From Bradyrhizobium sp. NDS-1 (GTDB taxonomy: Bacteria; Pseudomonadota; Alphaproteobacteria; Rhizobiales; Xanthobacteraceae), in the NCBI RefSeq assembly GCF_032918005.1, contig NZ_CP136628.1, positions 6,805,501-6,869,500 on the forward strand: DNA of 64,000 nt. The letters run 5' to 3'. Under the pieces are notes generated by a model. It saw only the letters and a program-made list of their open reading frames with translations, ran no database searches and was not told where the DNA came from. Positions within the stretch are counted from its first letter, which is position 1, and each line of letters starts with the position of its first letter. Positions 25,863 to 36,464 of the stretch are shown here, one piece after another. The position numbers and the translations under genes were made by a program.

Positions 25863-26246
25863 CTAGCCGATCGCGATGCCGTTGCCGACGGTGCGGTTCA
25901 GGACCTGGGTCGACTTCTCGATGCGTTCGGCGGCGGCGTTCAGGGCGTTCACTACCGCGGTCTGCGTCATCCTGGCGCGCTCGACGGCGGCATTGCGGAA
26001 ATCGCGAAGCTCGGTCAACTCCTGCTCCAGGGCGCGGACACGGTTGCCGACGTCGACAAGCTCGTCGCAGACGGTCAGCGCCGCCATCACGGTGAGGCGC
26101 GCATCGCCGATCTCGCCGAATTTTCCGCGCAGCGACTGAATCCGTGTCTCCAGGCTTTCGGCGAGCTTGAGCAGCCGCACCTCCTGGCCCTCCTCGCAGG
26201 CCATGCGGTATTGCCGGCCGTTGATGGTGACGTTGATGTGGCTCAT
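25863..26246 (-). CDS. zapA: Cell division protein ZapA
   Basis: 127 residues from the ATG at 26246. [20 protein letters not shown] then [19 protein letters not shown] match the beta-hairpin and first helix of ZapA. The C-terminal coiled coil ([27 protein letters not shown]) mediates dimerisation. ZapA crosslinks FtsZ filaments at midcell. Its start overlaps the stop of the DUF4164 gene (ATGA), and it precedes 6S RNA. Confidence 0.92.
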   Translation of the reverse strand: MSHINVTINGRQYRMACEEGQEVRLLKLAESLETRIQSLRGKFGEIGDARLTVMAALTVCDELVDVGNRVRALEQELTELRDFRNAAVERARMTQTAVVNALNAAAERIEKSTQVLNRTVGNGIAIG

Positions 26247-26563
26247 CCGTCCTCTCCGGTATCGAGCACCGAGCGTATCGTGACGATCGCGGAATCCAGC
26301 CGGTCGGAGATCTCGCGATTGGTGCGCTCGAGCTTGCGCGCCTTCACCAGCGCGCCGTCGAGCTCGTCGGCGAGGCGCGAGCGGTCGGCGCCGAGGGCCT
26401 GGATCCGCGCCGCGAGCTCGTTCTCGTCGCGATCGGCATCGCGCCGCCGCTCCACCGCGCTTTCGAGCGCGTCGAGCGCTGCCATCAGCCTGCGGGTCGC
26501 GATCTCGATCTCGACCGCGGAGGACTCCGTCATGGCGGAACTGTTGGACACGCGATCGTTCAT
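26243..26563 (-). CDS. DUF4164 domain protein (coiled coil)
   Basis: 106 residues from the ATG at 26563 (ATG at 26533 possible; neither has a strong Shine-Dalgarno). The body is one long helix ([40 protein letters not shown]) ending [14 protein letters not shown]. This pattern is DUF4164, which in alphaproteobacteria lies directly before zapA. The function is probably division-related, inferred only from that linkage. The stop overlaps the zapA start. Confidence 0.82.
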   Translation of the reverse strand: MNDRVSNSSAMTESSAVEIEIATRRLMAALDALESAVERRRDADRDENELAARIQALGADRSRLADELDGALVKARKLERTNREISDRLDSAIVTIRSVLDTGEDG

Positions 26564-26826
26564 TGCAGTCAGCGGTGGAACCTGGCGGCCTTTGCCCAGT
26601 GGCCTTTTTCCTGGGGCTTGCCGCCCGGCAAAAGACTCGGTTCGGCAAGCGGTTAGAAGCAGAAATTTACGTGGCAAGCTAGGGAAGCGCAACGTCGCCG
26701 CGAAACTATGCACCGATAGATCGGATGGAGCTCGTCCCAATTCGACCGTTGCTCCCACGCGCGAGCCCGGTGGAAAAGCGATCTCCACAGAGGCAACTTT
26801 TGCGGCCAAATCCGCGTTTGACTGCC

Positions 26827-26854
26827 TTGGACTCCCGGAACCGAGGTGCTATCC
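26827..26854 (+). promoter_or_regulatory. Candidate sigma-70 promoter of tkt
   Basis: CTTGGAC, a 16-bp spacer and CTATCC resemble the rhizobial consensus CTTGAC-N17-CTATAT. They lie about 85 bp before the transketolase ATG. The 26564-26936 gap contains no other gene. Confidence 0.35.
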
Positions 26855-26936
26855 CAGCCCCGACCTTCAGTGGCCGCCAGGCTCCTCCCGCGCGGGCGTG
26901 CATCGCCAAGCGCCTCATTTCAGACGGATTTCAGAC

Positions 26937-28922
26937 ATGACGCAGGTCGATCACTCCCGTATGGCCAACGCGATCCGCGGCCTTTCGATGGACGCTGTCG
27001 AGAAGGCGAAATCGGGCCATCCCGGCCTGCCGATGGGCGCCGCCGACATCGCCACGGTGCTGTTCACGCAGTTCCTGAAATTCGACGCCGCCGCGCCCGC
27101 CTGGCCGGACCGCGACCGCTTCGTGCTCTCGGCCGGTCACGGCTCGATGCTGCTCTATTCGCTGCTGTATCTGACCGGCAATGCCGAGATGACGCTGGAC
27201 CAGATCAAGCAATTCCGCCAGGTAGACTCGCTCACCCCTGGCCATCCCGAGAATTTCCGTACCAAGGGCATCGAGACCACGACCGGTCCGCTCGGCCAGG
27301 GCATCTCGACCGCGGTCGGCATGGCGCTCGCCGAGAAGATGCTCGCCGCCGAGTTCGGCAAGAAGATCGTCGATCACCACACCTATGTGCTCGCCTCCGA
27401 CGGCGACCTGATGGAGGGCGTGTCGCAGGAAGCGATCGCGATGGCCGGGCACTGGAAGCTCAACAAGCTGATCGTGCTCTACGACGACAACGGCATCTCG
27501 ATCGACGGCCCGACCTCGATCTCCGATTCCGTCGACCAGGTGAAGCGCTTCAAGTCGGCGGGCTGGGCCGCCGAGAAGATCGACGGCCACGACCAGGCGG
27601 CGATCGCCGACGCGATCACGCGCGCCAAGAAGTCCAACAAGCCGACGCTGATCGCCTGCCGCACCACCATCGGCTTCGGCGCGCCCACCAAGGCCGGCAC
27701 CTCGAAGGTGCATGGCGAGGCGCTGGGGGCCGACGAGCTCAAGGCCGCCAAGGAGAAGCTCGGTCTCTCGCTCGAGCCGTTCGCGGTCGCCGAGGACGTG
27801 CTGAAGGCGTGGCGCGCAGCCGGTAGCCGCGGCGCAGCCGCACGACAGGAATGGGAAACACGACTTGGCGAGCTCGGCAGCCGCAAGCGCGCCGAATTCG
27901 AACGCCGCCTGCGCCATGAGCGTCCGGCCTCGCTGGCAAAGGCGCTGCGCGCGTACAAGAAGGAATTGCTGGAAAAGCCGATGACCGCGGCGACCCGCAA
28001 ATCCTCGGAAGCCGTGATCGAAGTCATTGCCGGCGCGATGCCGATGGAATTCCTGGCAGGCTCCGCCGATCTGACCGGCTCCAACAACAACAAGGCGAAA
28101 TCGGCGACCGCGTTCTCGGCCAAGACGCCGAAGGGGCGTTTCATCCATTACGGCATTCGCGAGCACGGCATGGCCGCCGCGATGAACGGCATCTTCCTGC
28201 ACGGCGGCTACGCGCCGAACGGCGCGACCTTCCTGGTGTTCACCGACTACGCACGTCCAGCGATGCGGCTTGCCGCGCTGATGGGCTCCGGCGTCGTCTA
28301 TGTGATGACGCATGATTCCATCGGCCTCGGCGAAGACGGTCCGACCCATCAGCCGGTCGAGCATCTCGCCGCGCTTCGCGCCATTCCGAACATGCGCGTG
28401 TTCCGCCCGTGCGATGCGATGGAGGTCGCCGAATGCTGGGAGCTCGCGCTCAATCGCGTGGACGGACCGACCGTGCTGGCACTGACGCGCCAGAACCTGC
28501 CGCAGCTCCGCACCACCGCACCGAACGACAATCCGTGCGCGGCCGGCGCCTATGAGCTGGTCGCAGCCCAGGGCGAAGCCAAGGCGACGCTGTTCGCGTC
28601 CGGCTCCGAGGTCGAGATCGCGGTCGCCGCCCAGAAGCAGCTTGCGGAACGCGGCATCGCCTCGCGCGTTGTCTCCGTTCCCTCGCTCGAGCTGTTGTTA
28701 GCGCAACCAGAGGCCAAGCGCGCAGCCATCATCGGCAACGCGCCGGTCAGGATTGCAATCGAGGCCGCCGTGCGCTGGGGTTGGGACGCCGTGATCGGCC
28801 AGGATGGCGAATTCATCGGCATGCATTCCTTCGGCGAAAGCGGTCCTGCCAAGGAGCTATACAAGCATTTCGGCATTACCGCCGAGGCCGCGGTTAACGC
28901 CGTGCTGAAACGCGTTTCCTGA
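26937..28922 (+). CDS. tkt: Transketolase
   Basis: 661 residues from the ATG at 26937; the frame is open upstream but homology starts at [20 protein letters not shown]. Thiamine-diphosphate site elements are [28 protein letters not shown] and the pyrimidine-domain ESxG region ([15 protein letters not shown]). Transketolase moves two-carbon ketol units between sugar phosphates in the pentose phosphate and Calvin cycles. It is the first gene of a glycolysis/Calvin-type cluster (tkt-gap-pgk-fba-fba). Confidence 0.97.
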   Translation: MTQVDHSRMANAIRGLSMDAVEKAKSGHPGLPMGAADIATVLFTQFLKFDAAAPAWPDRDRFVLSAGHGSMLLYSLLYLTGNAEMTLDQIKQFRQVDSLTPGHPENFRTKGIETTTGPLGQGISTAVGMALAEKMLAAEFGKKIVDHHTYVLASDGDLMEGVSQEAIAMAGHWKLNKLIVLYDDNGISIDGPTSISDSVDQVKRFKSAGWAAEKIDGHDQAAIADAITRAKKSNKPTLIACRTTIGFGAPTKAGTSKVHGEALGADELKAAKEKLGLSLEPFAVAEDVLKAWRAAGSRGAAARQEWETRLGELGSRKRAEFERRLRHERPASLAKALRAYKKELLEKPMTAATRKSSEAVIEVIAGAMPMEFLAGSADLTGSNNNKAKSATAFSAKTPKGRFIHYGIREHGMAAAMNGIFLHGGYAPNGATFLVFTDYARPAMRLAALMGSGVVYVMTHDSIGLGEDGPTHQPVEHLAALRAIPNMRVFRPCDAMEVAECWELALNRVDGPTVLALTRQNLPQLRTTAPNDNPCAAGAYELVAAQGEAKATLFASGSEVEIAVAAQKQLAERGIASRVVSVPSLELLLAQPEAKRAAIIGNAPVRIAIEAAVRWGWDAVIGQDGEFIGMHSFGESGPAKELYKHFGITAEAAVNAVLKRVS

Positions 28923-28945
28923 GAGTTGAGCTTGCCCCAAAAAAG

Positions 28946-28957
28946 GACTACGTAGTC
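28946..28957. promoter_or_regulatory. Perfect 12-bp palindrome upstream of gap
   Basis: GACTACGTAGTC lies in the 148-bp gap between tkt and gap, about 115 bp before the gap ATG. It could be an operator for the glycolytic cluster or chance; no known regulator consensus was identified. Confidence 0.25.
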
Positions 28958-29070
28958 TCTCATATGATCAAGCACCGCCCGGCCGAACCGGGCGCCCGCC
29001 CCTAAAAAACCCTCGCAGGCGCGCATAGCGCGTTGTGCGGGATGACAACGGTCATTGAAGGAGACGAAAC

Positions 29071-30078
29071 ATGGCAGTCCGCGTTGGAATTAACGGTTTT
29101 GGCCGCATTGGCCGCAACATCCTGCGGGCTATTGCCGAGTCGGGCCGCAAGGACATCGAGGTCGTCGGCATCAACGACCTCGGTCCGGTCGAAACCAACG
29201 CCCATCTGCTCCGCTTCGACAGCGTCCATGGCCGTTTTCCCGGTACCGTCACCGTCGACGGCGACTCGATCAACCTCGGCGGCGGCAAGATCAAGGTGAC
29301 CGCCGAGCGCGATCCCTCGAAGCTGCCGTGGAAGGATCTCGGCGTCGACATCGCGATGGAATGCACCGGCATCTTCACCTCGAAGGACAAGGCTTCCGCG
29401 CACCTGACCGCCGGCGCCAAGCGCGTTCTGGTCTCCGCGCCCGCCGACGGCGCCGATGCCACCATCGTCTACGGCGTCAACCACGACACGCTGACCAGGG
29501 ATCATCTGGTCATCTCGAACGGTTCCTGCACCACCAACTGCCTCGCGCCAGTCGCCAAGGTGCTGAACGACCTCGTCGGCATCGAGACCGGCTTCATGAC
29601 CACGATCCACGCCTATACCGGCGACCAGCCGACGCTCGATACAATGCACAAGGATCTCTATCGCGGCCGTGCGGCTGCGATGTCGATGATCCCGACCTCG
29701 ACCGGTGCGGCGAAGGCGATCGGCCTCGTGCTACCCGAGCTGAAGGGCAAGCTCGACGGCGTCGCGATTCGCGTGCCGACCCCGAACGTCTCGGTGGTCG
29801 ATCTCAAGATCGTCGCCAAGCGCGCCACCGACGCCAAGGAAATCAACGCGGCGATGAAGCGCGCCAGCGAGCAGCAGCTCAAGGGCATCCTCGGCTACAC
29901 CAGTGCGCCGAACGTCTCGATCGACTTCAACCACGACCCGCACTCCTCGACCTTCCACGAGGACCAGACCAAGGTGCAGAACGGCACGCTGGTGCGCGTG
30001 ATGTCATGGTACGACAACGAGTGGGGCTTCTCGAACCGCATGGCGGACACCGCCGCTGCGATCGCGAAGGTGATCTGA
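29071..30078 (+). CDS. gap: Glyceraldehyde-3-phosphate dehydrogenase, type I
   Basis: 335 residues. It begins [20 protein letters not shown] and has the catalytic [17 protein letters not shown] with the active-site Cys, and the C-terminal [26 protein letters not shown] precedes the ATG. It interconverts glyceraldehyde-3-phosphate and 1,3-bisphosphoglycerate with NAD(P) and phosphate. It sits between tkt and pgk in the same orientation. Confidence 0.97.
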   Translation: MAVRVGINGFGRIGRNILRAIAESGRKDIEVVGINDLGPVETNAHLLRFDSVHGRFPGTVTVDGDSINLGGGKIKVTAERDPSKLPWKDLGVDIAMECTGIFTSKDKASAHLTAGAKRVLVSAPADGADATIVYGVNHDTLTRDHLVISNGSCTTNCLAPVAKVLNDLVGIETGFMTTIHAYTGDQPTLDTMHKDLYRGRAAAMSMIPTSTGAAKAIGLVLPELKGKLDGVAIRVPTPNVSVVDLKIVAKRATDAKEINAAMKRASEQQLKGILGYTSAPNVSIDFNHDPHSSTFHEDQTKVQNGTLVRVMSWYDNEWGFSNRMADTAAAIAKVI

Positions 30079-30100
30079 GTATCCGGCGTTCCAGTTGCAC

Positions 30101-30181
30101 CGTCATTCCGGGATGGTCCGAAGGACCAGACCCGGAATCTCGAGATTCCGGGTTCGTGCTAGCGCACCGCCCCGGAATGAC
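30101..30181. repeat. Palindromic intergenic repeat (family A)
   Basis: Outer arms CGTCATTCCGGG and CCCCGGAATGAC; inner perfect palindrome CCCGGAATCTCGAGATTCCG. Related copies are at 32554-32659 and 36465-36592. It lies between gap and pgk and could form an mRNA hairpin in the cluster transcript. Confidence 0.65.
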
Positions 30182-30212
30182 CTCCTAGAGGCCCGGGACA
30201 AGAGAGCCGAGC

Positions 30213-31409
30213 ATGACCAACAAATTCCGCACCCTCGACGACGTCGACGTGAAGGGCAAGCGCGTGCTGCTGCGCGTCGATCTCAACGTCCCCATGGACA
30301 ATGGCCGCGTCAGCGACACGACCCGGCTCGAGCGCGTCGCGCCGACCATCACCGAAATCGCGGACAAGGGCGGCAAGGTCATCCTGCTCGCGCATTTCGG
30401 CCGGCCGAAGGGACGCGATGCCAAGGACTCGCTCAAGCCGGTTGCCGAGGCGCTGTCGAAGGTCGTGAAGAAGCCCGTCGCCTTCGCTGAGGACTGCATC
30501 GGCGAGCCCGCGGCCAAGGCGGTCGCCGGCCTGAAGGACGGCGATATCCTCTGTCTCGAAAACACCCGCTTCCACAAGGAAGAGGAAAAGAACGATGCCG
30601 CCTTCGTCGCGGAGCTCGCAAAGCTCGGCGACATCTGGGTCAATGATGCGTTCTCGGCGGCGCACCGCGCCCACGCATCGACCGAAGGTCTCGGCCACAA
30701 GCTGCCCGCCTATGCCGGCCGCACCATGCAGGCCGAGCTCGACGCGCTGGAGAAGGCGCTGGGCTCGCCGACCAAGCCTGTCATCGCGATCATCGGAGGC
30801 GCCAAGGTCTCGACCAAGATCGACCTGCTCGAAAACCTCGTCAGCAAGGTCGATGCGCTGGTGATCGGCGGCGGCATGGCCAACACTTTCCTGCACGCCC
30901 AGGGCGTCGGCGTCGGCAAGTCGCTGGCCGAGAAGGATCTCGCCGCCACCGCGCTACGCATCATGGAGAAGGCGGAAGCCGCCAACTGCGCCATCATTCT
31001 CCCCGTGGATGCCACCGTCGCCTATCATTTCGCCGCCAACGCGCCCTCGCATGCCTATGGGCTCGACGCGATCCCGGCCGACGGCATGATCCTCGACGTC
31101 GGTCCGCAGTCGATCGCCCGCGTCCACGCCGCGATCGACGACGCTGCGACGCTGGTCTGGAACGGACCGCTGGGCGCCTTCGAGATGCAGCCATTCGACC
31201 GCGGCACGGTCGCGGCCGCCAAGCACGCTGCCGAGCGCACCAAGGCCAAGAAGCTGATCTCGATCGCGGGCGGCGGCGACACCGTCGCGGCGCTCAACCA
31301 GGCCGGCGTCGCCGGCAGTTTCACCTATGTCTCGACCGCCGGTGGCGCGTTCCTTGAATGGATGGAAGGCAAGCCCCTGCCCGGCGTTGAGGTGCTGCGC
31401 GTCAAGTAA
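30213..31409 (+). CDS. pgk: Phosphoglycerate kinase
   Basis: 398 residues. [20 protein letters not shown] (substrate loop), [27 protein letters not shown] and the C-terminal [12 protein letters not shown] are the PGK hallmarks. It produces ATP from 1,3-bisphosphoglycerate, or runs in reverse in carbon fixation. The gene follows gap and precedes the class II aldolase. Confidence 0.97.
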   Translation: MTNKFRTLDDVDVKGKRVLLRVDLNVPMDNGRVSDTTRLERVAPTITEIADKGGKVILLAHFGRPKGRDAKDSLKPVAEALSKVVKKPVAFAEDCIGEPAAKAVAGLKDGDILCLENTRFHKEEEKNDAAFVAELAKLGDIWVNDAFSAAHRAHASTEGLGHKLPAYAGRTMQAELDALEKALGSPTKPVIAIIGGAKVSTKIDLLENLVSKVDALVIGGGMANTFLHAQGVGVGKSLAEKDLAATALRIMEKAEAANCAIILPVDATVAYHFAANAPSHAYGLDAIPADGMILDVGPQSIARVHAAIDDAATLVWNGPLGAFEMQPFDRGTVAAAKHAAERTKAKKLISIAGGGDTVAALNQAGVAGSFTYVSTAGGAFLEWMEGKPLPGVEVLRVK

Positions 31410-31466
31410 GCTTCGATCGGCAAACATTGAGCGGCCTTGGAAGGCCCAAACGGGAGAAAAAGACAG

Positions 31467-32534
31467 ATGGCTCGGATCACGTTACGTCAATTGCTCGACC
31501 ACGCGGCGGAGAACGATTACGGCGTACCGGCCTTCAACATCAACAACATGGAGCAGGCGCTGGCGATCATGGACGCGGCCAACCAGGTCGATGCCCCCGT
31601 CATCATCCAGGCCTCGCGCGGCGCGCGCTCCTATGCCAACGACATCATGCTCAAGCACATGATGGACGCGGTCACCGAAATCTACCCGCACATCCCGGTC
31701 TGCGTTCATCTCGACCACGGCAATGAAGCGGCGACCTGCATGACCGCGATCCAGGCCGGCTTCACCTCGGTGATGATGGACGGCTCGCTCAAGGCCGACG
31801 GCAAGACCCCCGGCGACTGGGCCTACAATGTCGGCGTCACCAAGACCGTGACCGACATGGCCCATCTCGGCGGCATCTCGGTCGAAGGCGAGCTCGGGGT
31901 GCTCGGCTCGCTCGAAACCGGCATGGGCGACAAGGAAGACGGCCACGGCGCCGAAGGCAAGCTCAGCCACGACCAGCTCCTGACCAATCCGGACGAGGCC
32001 GTGAAGTTCGTCCAGGAGACCAAGGTCGACGCGCTCGCGATCGCGATGGGGACTTCTCACGGCGCCTACAAGTTCACCCGCAAGCCCGATGGCGACATCC
32101 TCGCCATGAACGTGATCGAGGAGATCCATCGCAAGCTGCCGAACATGCATCTCGTCATGCACGGCTCCTCCTCCGTACCGCAGGACCTGCAGGAGATCAT
32201 CAACGCCAATGGCGGCAAGATGAAGCCGACCTGGGGCGTGCCGGTGGCCGAGATCCAGCGCGGCATCAAGAACGGCGTGCGCAAGATTAACATCGACACC
32301 GACAACCGCATGGCGATGACCGGCCAGATCCGCAAGGTGCTCAAGGACAGCCCGGAAGAGTTCGATCCGCGCAAGTACCTGAAGCCGGCGATGGAAGCCA
32401 TGACCAAGCTGTGCAAGCAGCGGCTCCAGGAGTTCAACACCGCGGGGCAAGCCTCCAAGATCAAGCGGGTCCTGACCACCGCCGAGATGGCCAAGCGCTA
32501 CGCCAAGGGCGAGCTGGATCCGAAGGTGGCGTAA
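31467..32534 (+). CDS. fba: Fructose-bisphosphate aldolase, class II
   Basis: 355 residues from the ATG at 31467, after CGGGAGAAAAAGACAG; the open frame reaches 31437 but that start lies outside homology. The zinc-site [17 protein letters not shown], and HGSSSVPQ with NIDTDNRMA match class II aldolases of the Calvin-cycle subtype (CbbA). It condenses or cleaves fructose-1,6-bisphosphate with a divalent metal. A mechanistically different class I aldolase is encoded next. Confidence 0.95.
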   Translation: MARITLRQLLDHAAENDYGVPAFNINNMEQALAIMDAANQVDAPVIIQASRGARSYANDIMLKHMMDAVTEIYPHIPVCVHLDHGNEAATCMTAIQAGFTSVMMDGSLKADGKTPGDWAYNVGVTKTVTDMAHLGGISVEGELGVLGSLETGMGDKEDGHGAEGKLSHDQLLTNPDEAVKFVQETKVDALAIAMGTSHGAYKFTRKPDGDILAMNVIEEIHRKLPNMHLVMHGSSSVPQDLQEIINANGGKMKPTWGVPVAEIQRGIKNGVRKINIDTDNRMAMTGQIRKVLKDSPEEFDPRKYLKPAMEAMTKLCKQRLQEFNTAGQASKIKRVLTTAEMAKRYAKGELDPKVA

Positions 32535-32553
32535 GCGACGTAAGGGCAGGCAC

Positions 32554-32659
32554 CGTCATTCCGGGGCGCGCGCAGCGCGGGCCCGGAATCCACGGTGCCA
32601 CCGTCGACGCGGATCAATGGATTCCGGGCTCGCGCCAAGGGGCGCGCCCCGGAATGACC
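32554..32659. repeat. Palindromic intergenic repeat (family A)
   Basis: Arms CGTCATTCCGGGGCGCGC and GCGCGCCCCGGAATGACC, with inner words GGAATCCA and TGGATTCC. It lies between the two aldolase genes and is a sister copy of the elements at 30101 and 36465. Confidence 0.65.
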
Positions 32660-32760
32660 GGCCTCCCCCCTTTACCCTGCGACGAACGTTAACTCGGCAA
32701 TTGCCCGAGAACGGTCTATTTTCACGGGCAAGGGCAGAATCGTTTTGGGAGGACCTCTCG

Positions 32761-33786
32761 ATGAATCTGACTGAGCTCAACAGGGTGGCGACCGCCATGG
32801 TCGCATCAGGCAAGGGTATCCTTGCCGCCGACGAATCCTCCGGCACCATCAAGAAGCGCTTTGACGCGATCGGCGTGGACTCGACCGAAGAGAACCGCCG
32901 CGACTATCGCGAGATGCTGTTCCGCTCCAAGGATGCCATGAGCCAGTACATCTCCGGCGTAATCCTCTATGATGAGACGATCTGGCAGGATGCCAAGGAC
33001 GGCACACCGCTGGTCAGGTTGATCGAACAGAGCGGCGCCATTCCCGGCATCAAGGTGGACGAGGGCACGCAAGCTCTGCCGATGTGCCCGGGAGAACTCG
33101 TCACAGTCGGGCTCGACAAGCTCGCCGAGCGGCTGAAGAAATATCATGAGCGCGGTGCACGCTTCGCCAAATGGCGCGCCGTGATCGACATCGGCGGCGG
33201 GATTCCCTCGATGACCGCGATCAGCGTCAACGCCCACGCGCTGGCGCGCTATGCCGCGCTGTGCCAGGCCGCCCAGATCGTGCCGATCGTCGAGCCCGAG
33301 GTGCTGATGGACGGCGACCACGACATCGACCGCTGCTATGACGTCACGCAACGCGTGCTCAACAAGACGTTTCAGGAATTGCGGGTGCAGCGGGTCGCAC
33401 TCGAAGGCATGGTGCTGAAGCCCAACATGGCGATCTCAGGCAAGAAATGCGCGAAACAGGCCTCCGTCGAGGAAGTCGCGGAGAAGACGATCCGGCTCTT
33501 GAAGGCCTGCGTGCCCGCGGCGGTGCCCGGCATCGCCTTCCTGTCCGGCGGACAGTCGGATGAAGAGGCGACCGCGCATCTCAACGCCATGCACAAGCTG
33601 GGCCCGCTCCCCTGGGGCCTGACGTTCTCCTACGGCCGCGCGCTGCAGGCCGCGCCGCAGAAGGCCTGGTCCGGCAAAGCCGAGAACGTCGCGGCCGGAC
33701 AACGCGCCTTCAGCCATCGCGCGCGGATGAACGGACTAGCTTCCAAGGGCGAATGGCAAAGCAGCCTGGAAAAGAAGGCGGCCTAG
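32761..33786 (+). CDS. Fructose-bisphosphate aldolase, class I
   Basis: 341 residues from the ATG at 32761, with GGGAGGACC upstream. MVASGKGILAADESSGTIKK is the class I aldolase N-terminus. The Schiff-base lysine lies in EGMVLKPNMAISG, and the C-terminus shows PGIAFLSGGQSDEEATAHLN and WGLTFSYGRALQ. It is metal-independent, unlike the class II enzyme upstream. The protein ends LASKGEWQSSLEKKAA. Confidence 0.95.
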   Translation: MNLTELNRVATAMVASGKGILAADESSGTIKKRFDAIGVDSTEENRRDYREMLFRSKDAMSQYISGVILYDETIWQDAKDGTPLVRLIEQSGAIPGIKVDEGTQALPMCPGELVTVGLDKLAERLKKYHERGARFAKWRAVIDIGGGIPSMTAISVNAHALARYAALCQAAQIVPIVEPEVLMDGDHDIDRCYDVTQRVLNKTFQELRVQRVALEGMVLKPNMAISGKKCAKQASVEEVAEKTIRLLKACVPAAVPGIAFLSGGQSDEEATAHLNAMHKLGPLPWGLTFSYGRALQAAPQKAWSGKAENVAAGQRAFSHRARMNGLASKGEWQSSLEKKAA

Positions 33787-33789
33787 ATC

Positions 33790-34473
33790 TTGTCGAACAA
33801 ACCACCTCCGCCGCGCCCGGCGCCGCGTCTCTATCTCGCGACGCCTGTCGTCGATGATCCCGCTTCGCTTCTTGCCGAGCTGCCGGGCCTGCTCGCCGCC
33901 GCCGATGTCGCGGCCGTGCTGCTGCGGTTGAAGGAGACCGACCAGCGCACCATGATCTCGCGTATCAAGGCCTTCGCACCGCCGGTGCAGAAGGCGGGCG
34001 CCGCGCTGCTGGTCGACGGCCACGCCGAGCTGGTCGCGCGGGGCGGTGCCGACGGCGCGCACCTGCCCGGCATCGCCGCGCTGAAGGAGGCGCTGCCATC
34101 GCTGAAGCCCGATCGCATCGCCGGCGTCGGCGGGCTGACGACGCGGCACCATTCCATGGATGCGGGCGAGATGGGGGCGGATTATTTGCTGTTCGGCGAG
34201 CCCGATGCGAAAGGCCAGCGTCCCCAGGCGCAAGCGATCGCGGAACGGCTGGACTGGTGGGCCGAGCTGTTCGAGCCGCCCTGCGTCGGCTTTGCGATGT
34301 CGCTGGAAGAAGCCCACGACTTCGCCGCCAGCGGCGCCGATTTTGTGCTGGTCGGCGACTTCATCTGGTTCGATCCGCGCGGGCCCAAGACCGCGCTGAT
34401 CGAGGCGGATGCTGCGATCAAGAAGGCCCATGCGACCGCGAGCCAAGATCCTGCGAGCCGGGAGCACGGCTAG
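33790..34473 (+). CDS. Thiamine phosphate synthase-like (TMP-TENI fold) protein
   Basis: 227 residues from a TTG at 33790, 3 bp after the aldolase stop; no ATG is available near the start. PRLYLATPVV, the barrel strand AAADVAAVLLRLKE, VDGHAELVARGGADGAHLPG and VGGLTTRHHSMDAGEMGADY resemble ThiE/TenI. The usual ThiE phosphate-binding and HMP-PP residues are not all conserved, so it may not make thiamine phosphate. Tight spacing to the class I aldolase implies co-transcription. Confidence 0.72.
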   Translation: MSNKPPPPRPAPRLYLATPVVDDPASLLAELPGLLAAADVAAVLLRLKETDQRTMISRIKAFAPPVQKAGAALLVDGHAELVARGGADGAHLPGIAALKEALPSLKPDRIAGVGGLTTRHHSMDAGEMGADYLLFGEPDAKGQRPQAQAIAERLDWWAELFEPPCVGFAMSLEEAHDFAASGADFVLVGDFIWFDPRGPKTALIEADAAIKKAHATASQDPASREHG

Positions 34474-34481
34474 CGCCCGAC

Positions 34482-35549
34482 ATGAAGCTCCCGCGCATCA
34501 CCATCCTGATCACGCTGCTGCTCACGACGCCCGCGGCGGCACAGCTCCAGATCACCCCGCCGGCCACGACGCCGAGCGCGGCGCCTGAGAAGCAGAAGGC
34601 CAAGCCGCCCGCGCCTGCCAAGAAGAAGGAGGCGGCGCCGAAGGCGTCACCATCCCCCAAGCCGTCGCCGTCGCCCAAGCCCGCGACCGTCATCCCTGCG
34701 CCTCCGGCCGACAATCCCAATGTCGATCTGGTGTACGGCGCCTATCAGCGCGGCCAGTACAAGACGGCGTTCGAGCTGGCCACTGCCCGCGCGCAAGCCG
34801 GCGATCCCAAGGCGATGACCATGCTCGGCGAGCTCTATTCCAACGCCATGGGGATCCGGCGCGACTACGCCAAGGCCGCCGAATGGTACAAGCGCGCTGC
34901 GGACGCCGGCGACCGCGAGGCGATGTTCGCGCTCGCCATGCTGCGCATTTCGGGCCGCGGCGGCACGGTCGACAAGGGCGAAGCGGTGAAGCTGATGGCG
35001 TCCGCCGCCAAGCTCGGCGAACCCAAGGCGGCCTACAACCTCGCTTTGCTCTATCTCGACGGCCAGACCCTGCCGCAGGACGTCAAGCGCTCCGCCGAGC
35101 TACTGCGCCAGGCCGCCGATGCCGGCCTGCCCGAGGCGCAATACGCGCTCGCGACCTTCTACAAGGAAGGCACCGGCGTCGCGAAGGACGCCGAACGCGC
35201 CGTGCGGCTGCTTCAAGCCGCCTCGCTCGCCGACAATGTCGACGCCGAGGTCGAATATGCCATCGCCATGTTCAACGGCACGGGCACGCCGAAGAACCAG
35301 CCGGCCGCCGTGGCCCTGCTCCGCAAGGCATCCCGCCAGGGCAGTGCGGTCGCGCAGAACCGGCTGGCGTGGGTGCTGATCAACGGCGTGGGCGCATCCG
35401 TGGACAAGGTCGAGGGCTTCAAATGGCACCTGGTGGCCAAGACCGCCGGCAAGGGCGACCCGGAGCTCGACAAGCAATTGTCCGACTTGCCGGCCGAAGA
35501 CCGGGCCAAGGCGGAGGCCGCCGCCAAAAAATGGCTCGGAACCAAATGA
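34482..35549 (+). CDS. Exported Sel1-repeat protein
   Basis: 355 residues from the ATG at 34482. The signal peptide is MKLPRITILITLLLTTPAAA with cleavage before QLQ. A low-complexity Pro/Lys/Ala linker (PPAPAKKKEAAPKASPSPKP) follows, then at least six Sel1-like repeats (KAMTMLGELYSNAMGIRRDY, EAQYALATFYKEGTGVAKDA). Sel1 repeats are alpha-alpha solenoids for protein interactions. The product is periplasmic. It is 8 bp after the TMP-TENI gene. Confidence 0.88.
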   Translation: MKLPRITILITLLLTTPAAAQLQITPPATTPSAAPEKQKAKPPAPAKKKEAAPKASPSPKPSPSPKPATVIPAPPADNPNVDLVYGAYQRGQYKTAFELATARAQAGDPKAMTMLGELYSNAMGIRRDYAKAAEWYKRAADAGDREAMFALAMLRISGRGGTVDKGEAVKLMASAAKLGEPKAAYNLALLYLDGQTLPQDVKRSAELLRQAADAGLPEAQYALATFYKEGTGVAKDAERAVRLLQAASLADNVDAEVEYAIAMFNGTGTPKNQPAAVALLRKASRQGSAVAQNRLAWVLINGVGASVDKVEGFKWHLVAKTAGKGDPELDKQLSDLPAEDRAKAEAAAKKWLGTK

Positions 35550-35584
35550 CTTGACCCCGAAATGACTTGACCCAATGACTTGAC
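35545..35584. repeat. Three tandem copies of AATGACTTGACC-type unit
   Basis: AATGACTTGACCCC, AATGACTTGACCC and AATGACTTGAC lie consecutively at 35545, 35561 and 35574. The first copy includes the Sel1 gene stop codon, and the third supplies a TTG in frame with the inositol monophosphatase gene. Confidence 0.8.
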
Positions 35585-35663
35585 GCAAGCGCCCTCGCAG
35601 GGCACCCCATTGCTCAAACAGGCGCGATTTCCCGCCCTTTCCCCCGATCAAATCCGAAGGCTC

Positions 35664-36455
35664 ATGCTGTATTCCGCCACTATCAATGTCATGGTCAAGG
35701 CCGCGCGCCGCGCCGGCCGCAGCCTCAAGCGCGATCTCGGCGAGATCGAGCATCTCCAGGTCTCGCTGAAAGGGCCGGCAAATTTCGTGTCGCTCGCCGA
35801 CAAGCGCGCCGAGGAGATCGTCTATCAGGATCTCGCCAAGGCCCGTCCCGGCTACGGCTTCATCGGCGAGGAAGGCGGCACCCGCGAGGGCTCCGACAAG
35901 AGCCACACCTGGATCGTCGACCCGCTCGACGGCACCACCAACTTCCTGCACGGCATTCCGCAATTCGCGATCTCGATCGGCCTCGTGCGCGAGGGCACGA
36001 TCATTGCGGGCGTGATCTACAACCCCGCCAATGACGAGCTCTACATCGCCGAGCGCGGCAAGGGCGCCTTCCTCAACGACCAGCGTCTGCGGGTGGCCGG
36101 GCGCCGCCAGCTCAACGAATGCGTGGTCGCCTGCGGCCTGCCCCATATCGGCCGCGGCGACCACGAGGAATTCCGCCGCGAGATGACCGCGATCCAGGAC
36201 CGCGTCGCAGGCCTGCGCCGCTTCGGCGCCGCCTCGCTCGACCTCGCCTTCGTCGCCGCCGGCCGCCTCGACGGCTATTGGGAGCGCAACCTGCAATCCT
36301 GGGACATCGCCGCCGGCATGCTGATGGTGCGCGAGGCAGGTGGAACGGTGAGCGACATCGCGACGCCCGGCGATCCGCTGGTCACGGGCCACGTGGTATG
36401 CGGCAACGAGTTCGTCCACGGGGAATTGGTGAAGATCTTGAGGAAGCCCGCGTAA
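35664..36455 (+). CDS. Inositol monophosphatase family protein
   Basis: 263 residues from the ATG at 35664 (a TTG at 35580 would add 28 residues). GFIGEEGG, WIVDPLDGTTNFLHGIPQFA and ERNLQSWDIAAGMLMVREAG are the three metal-binding motifs of the IMPase/FBPase superfamily. It hydrolyses inositol-1-phosphate or related substrates (SuhB, CysQ or HisN-like alternatives) with Mg. A family A palindrome follows it. Confidence 0.92.
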   Translation: MLYSATINVMVKAARRAGRSLKRDLGEIEHLQVSLKGPANFVSLADKRAEEIVYQDLAKARPGYGFIGEEGGTREGSDKSHTWIVDPLDGTTNFLHGIPQFAISIGLVREGTIIAGVIYNPANDELYIAERGKGAFLNDQRLRVAGRRQLNECVVACGLPHIGRGDHEEFRREMTAIQDRVAGLRRFGAASLDLAFVAAGRLDGYWERNLQSWDIAAGMLMVREAGGTVSDIATPGDPLVTGHVVCGNEFVHGELVKILRKPA

Positions 36456-36464
36456 GGCGGCGCT

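Noticed and set aside
33790-34473. Authentic thiE
   Set aside because: The fold fits, but several ThiE substrate residues are not evident and no other thi gene is nearby, so only a TMP-TENI-like label is given.
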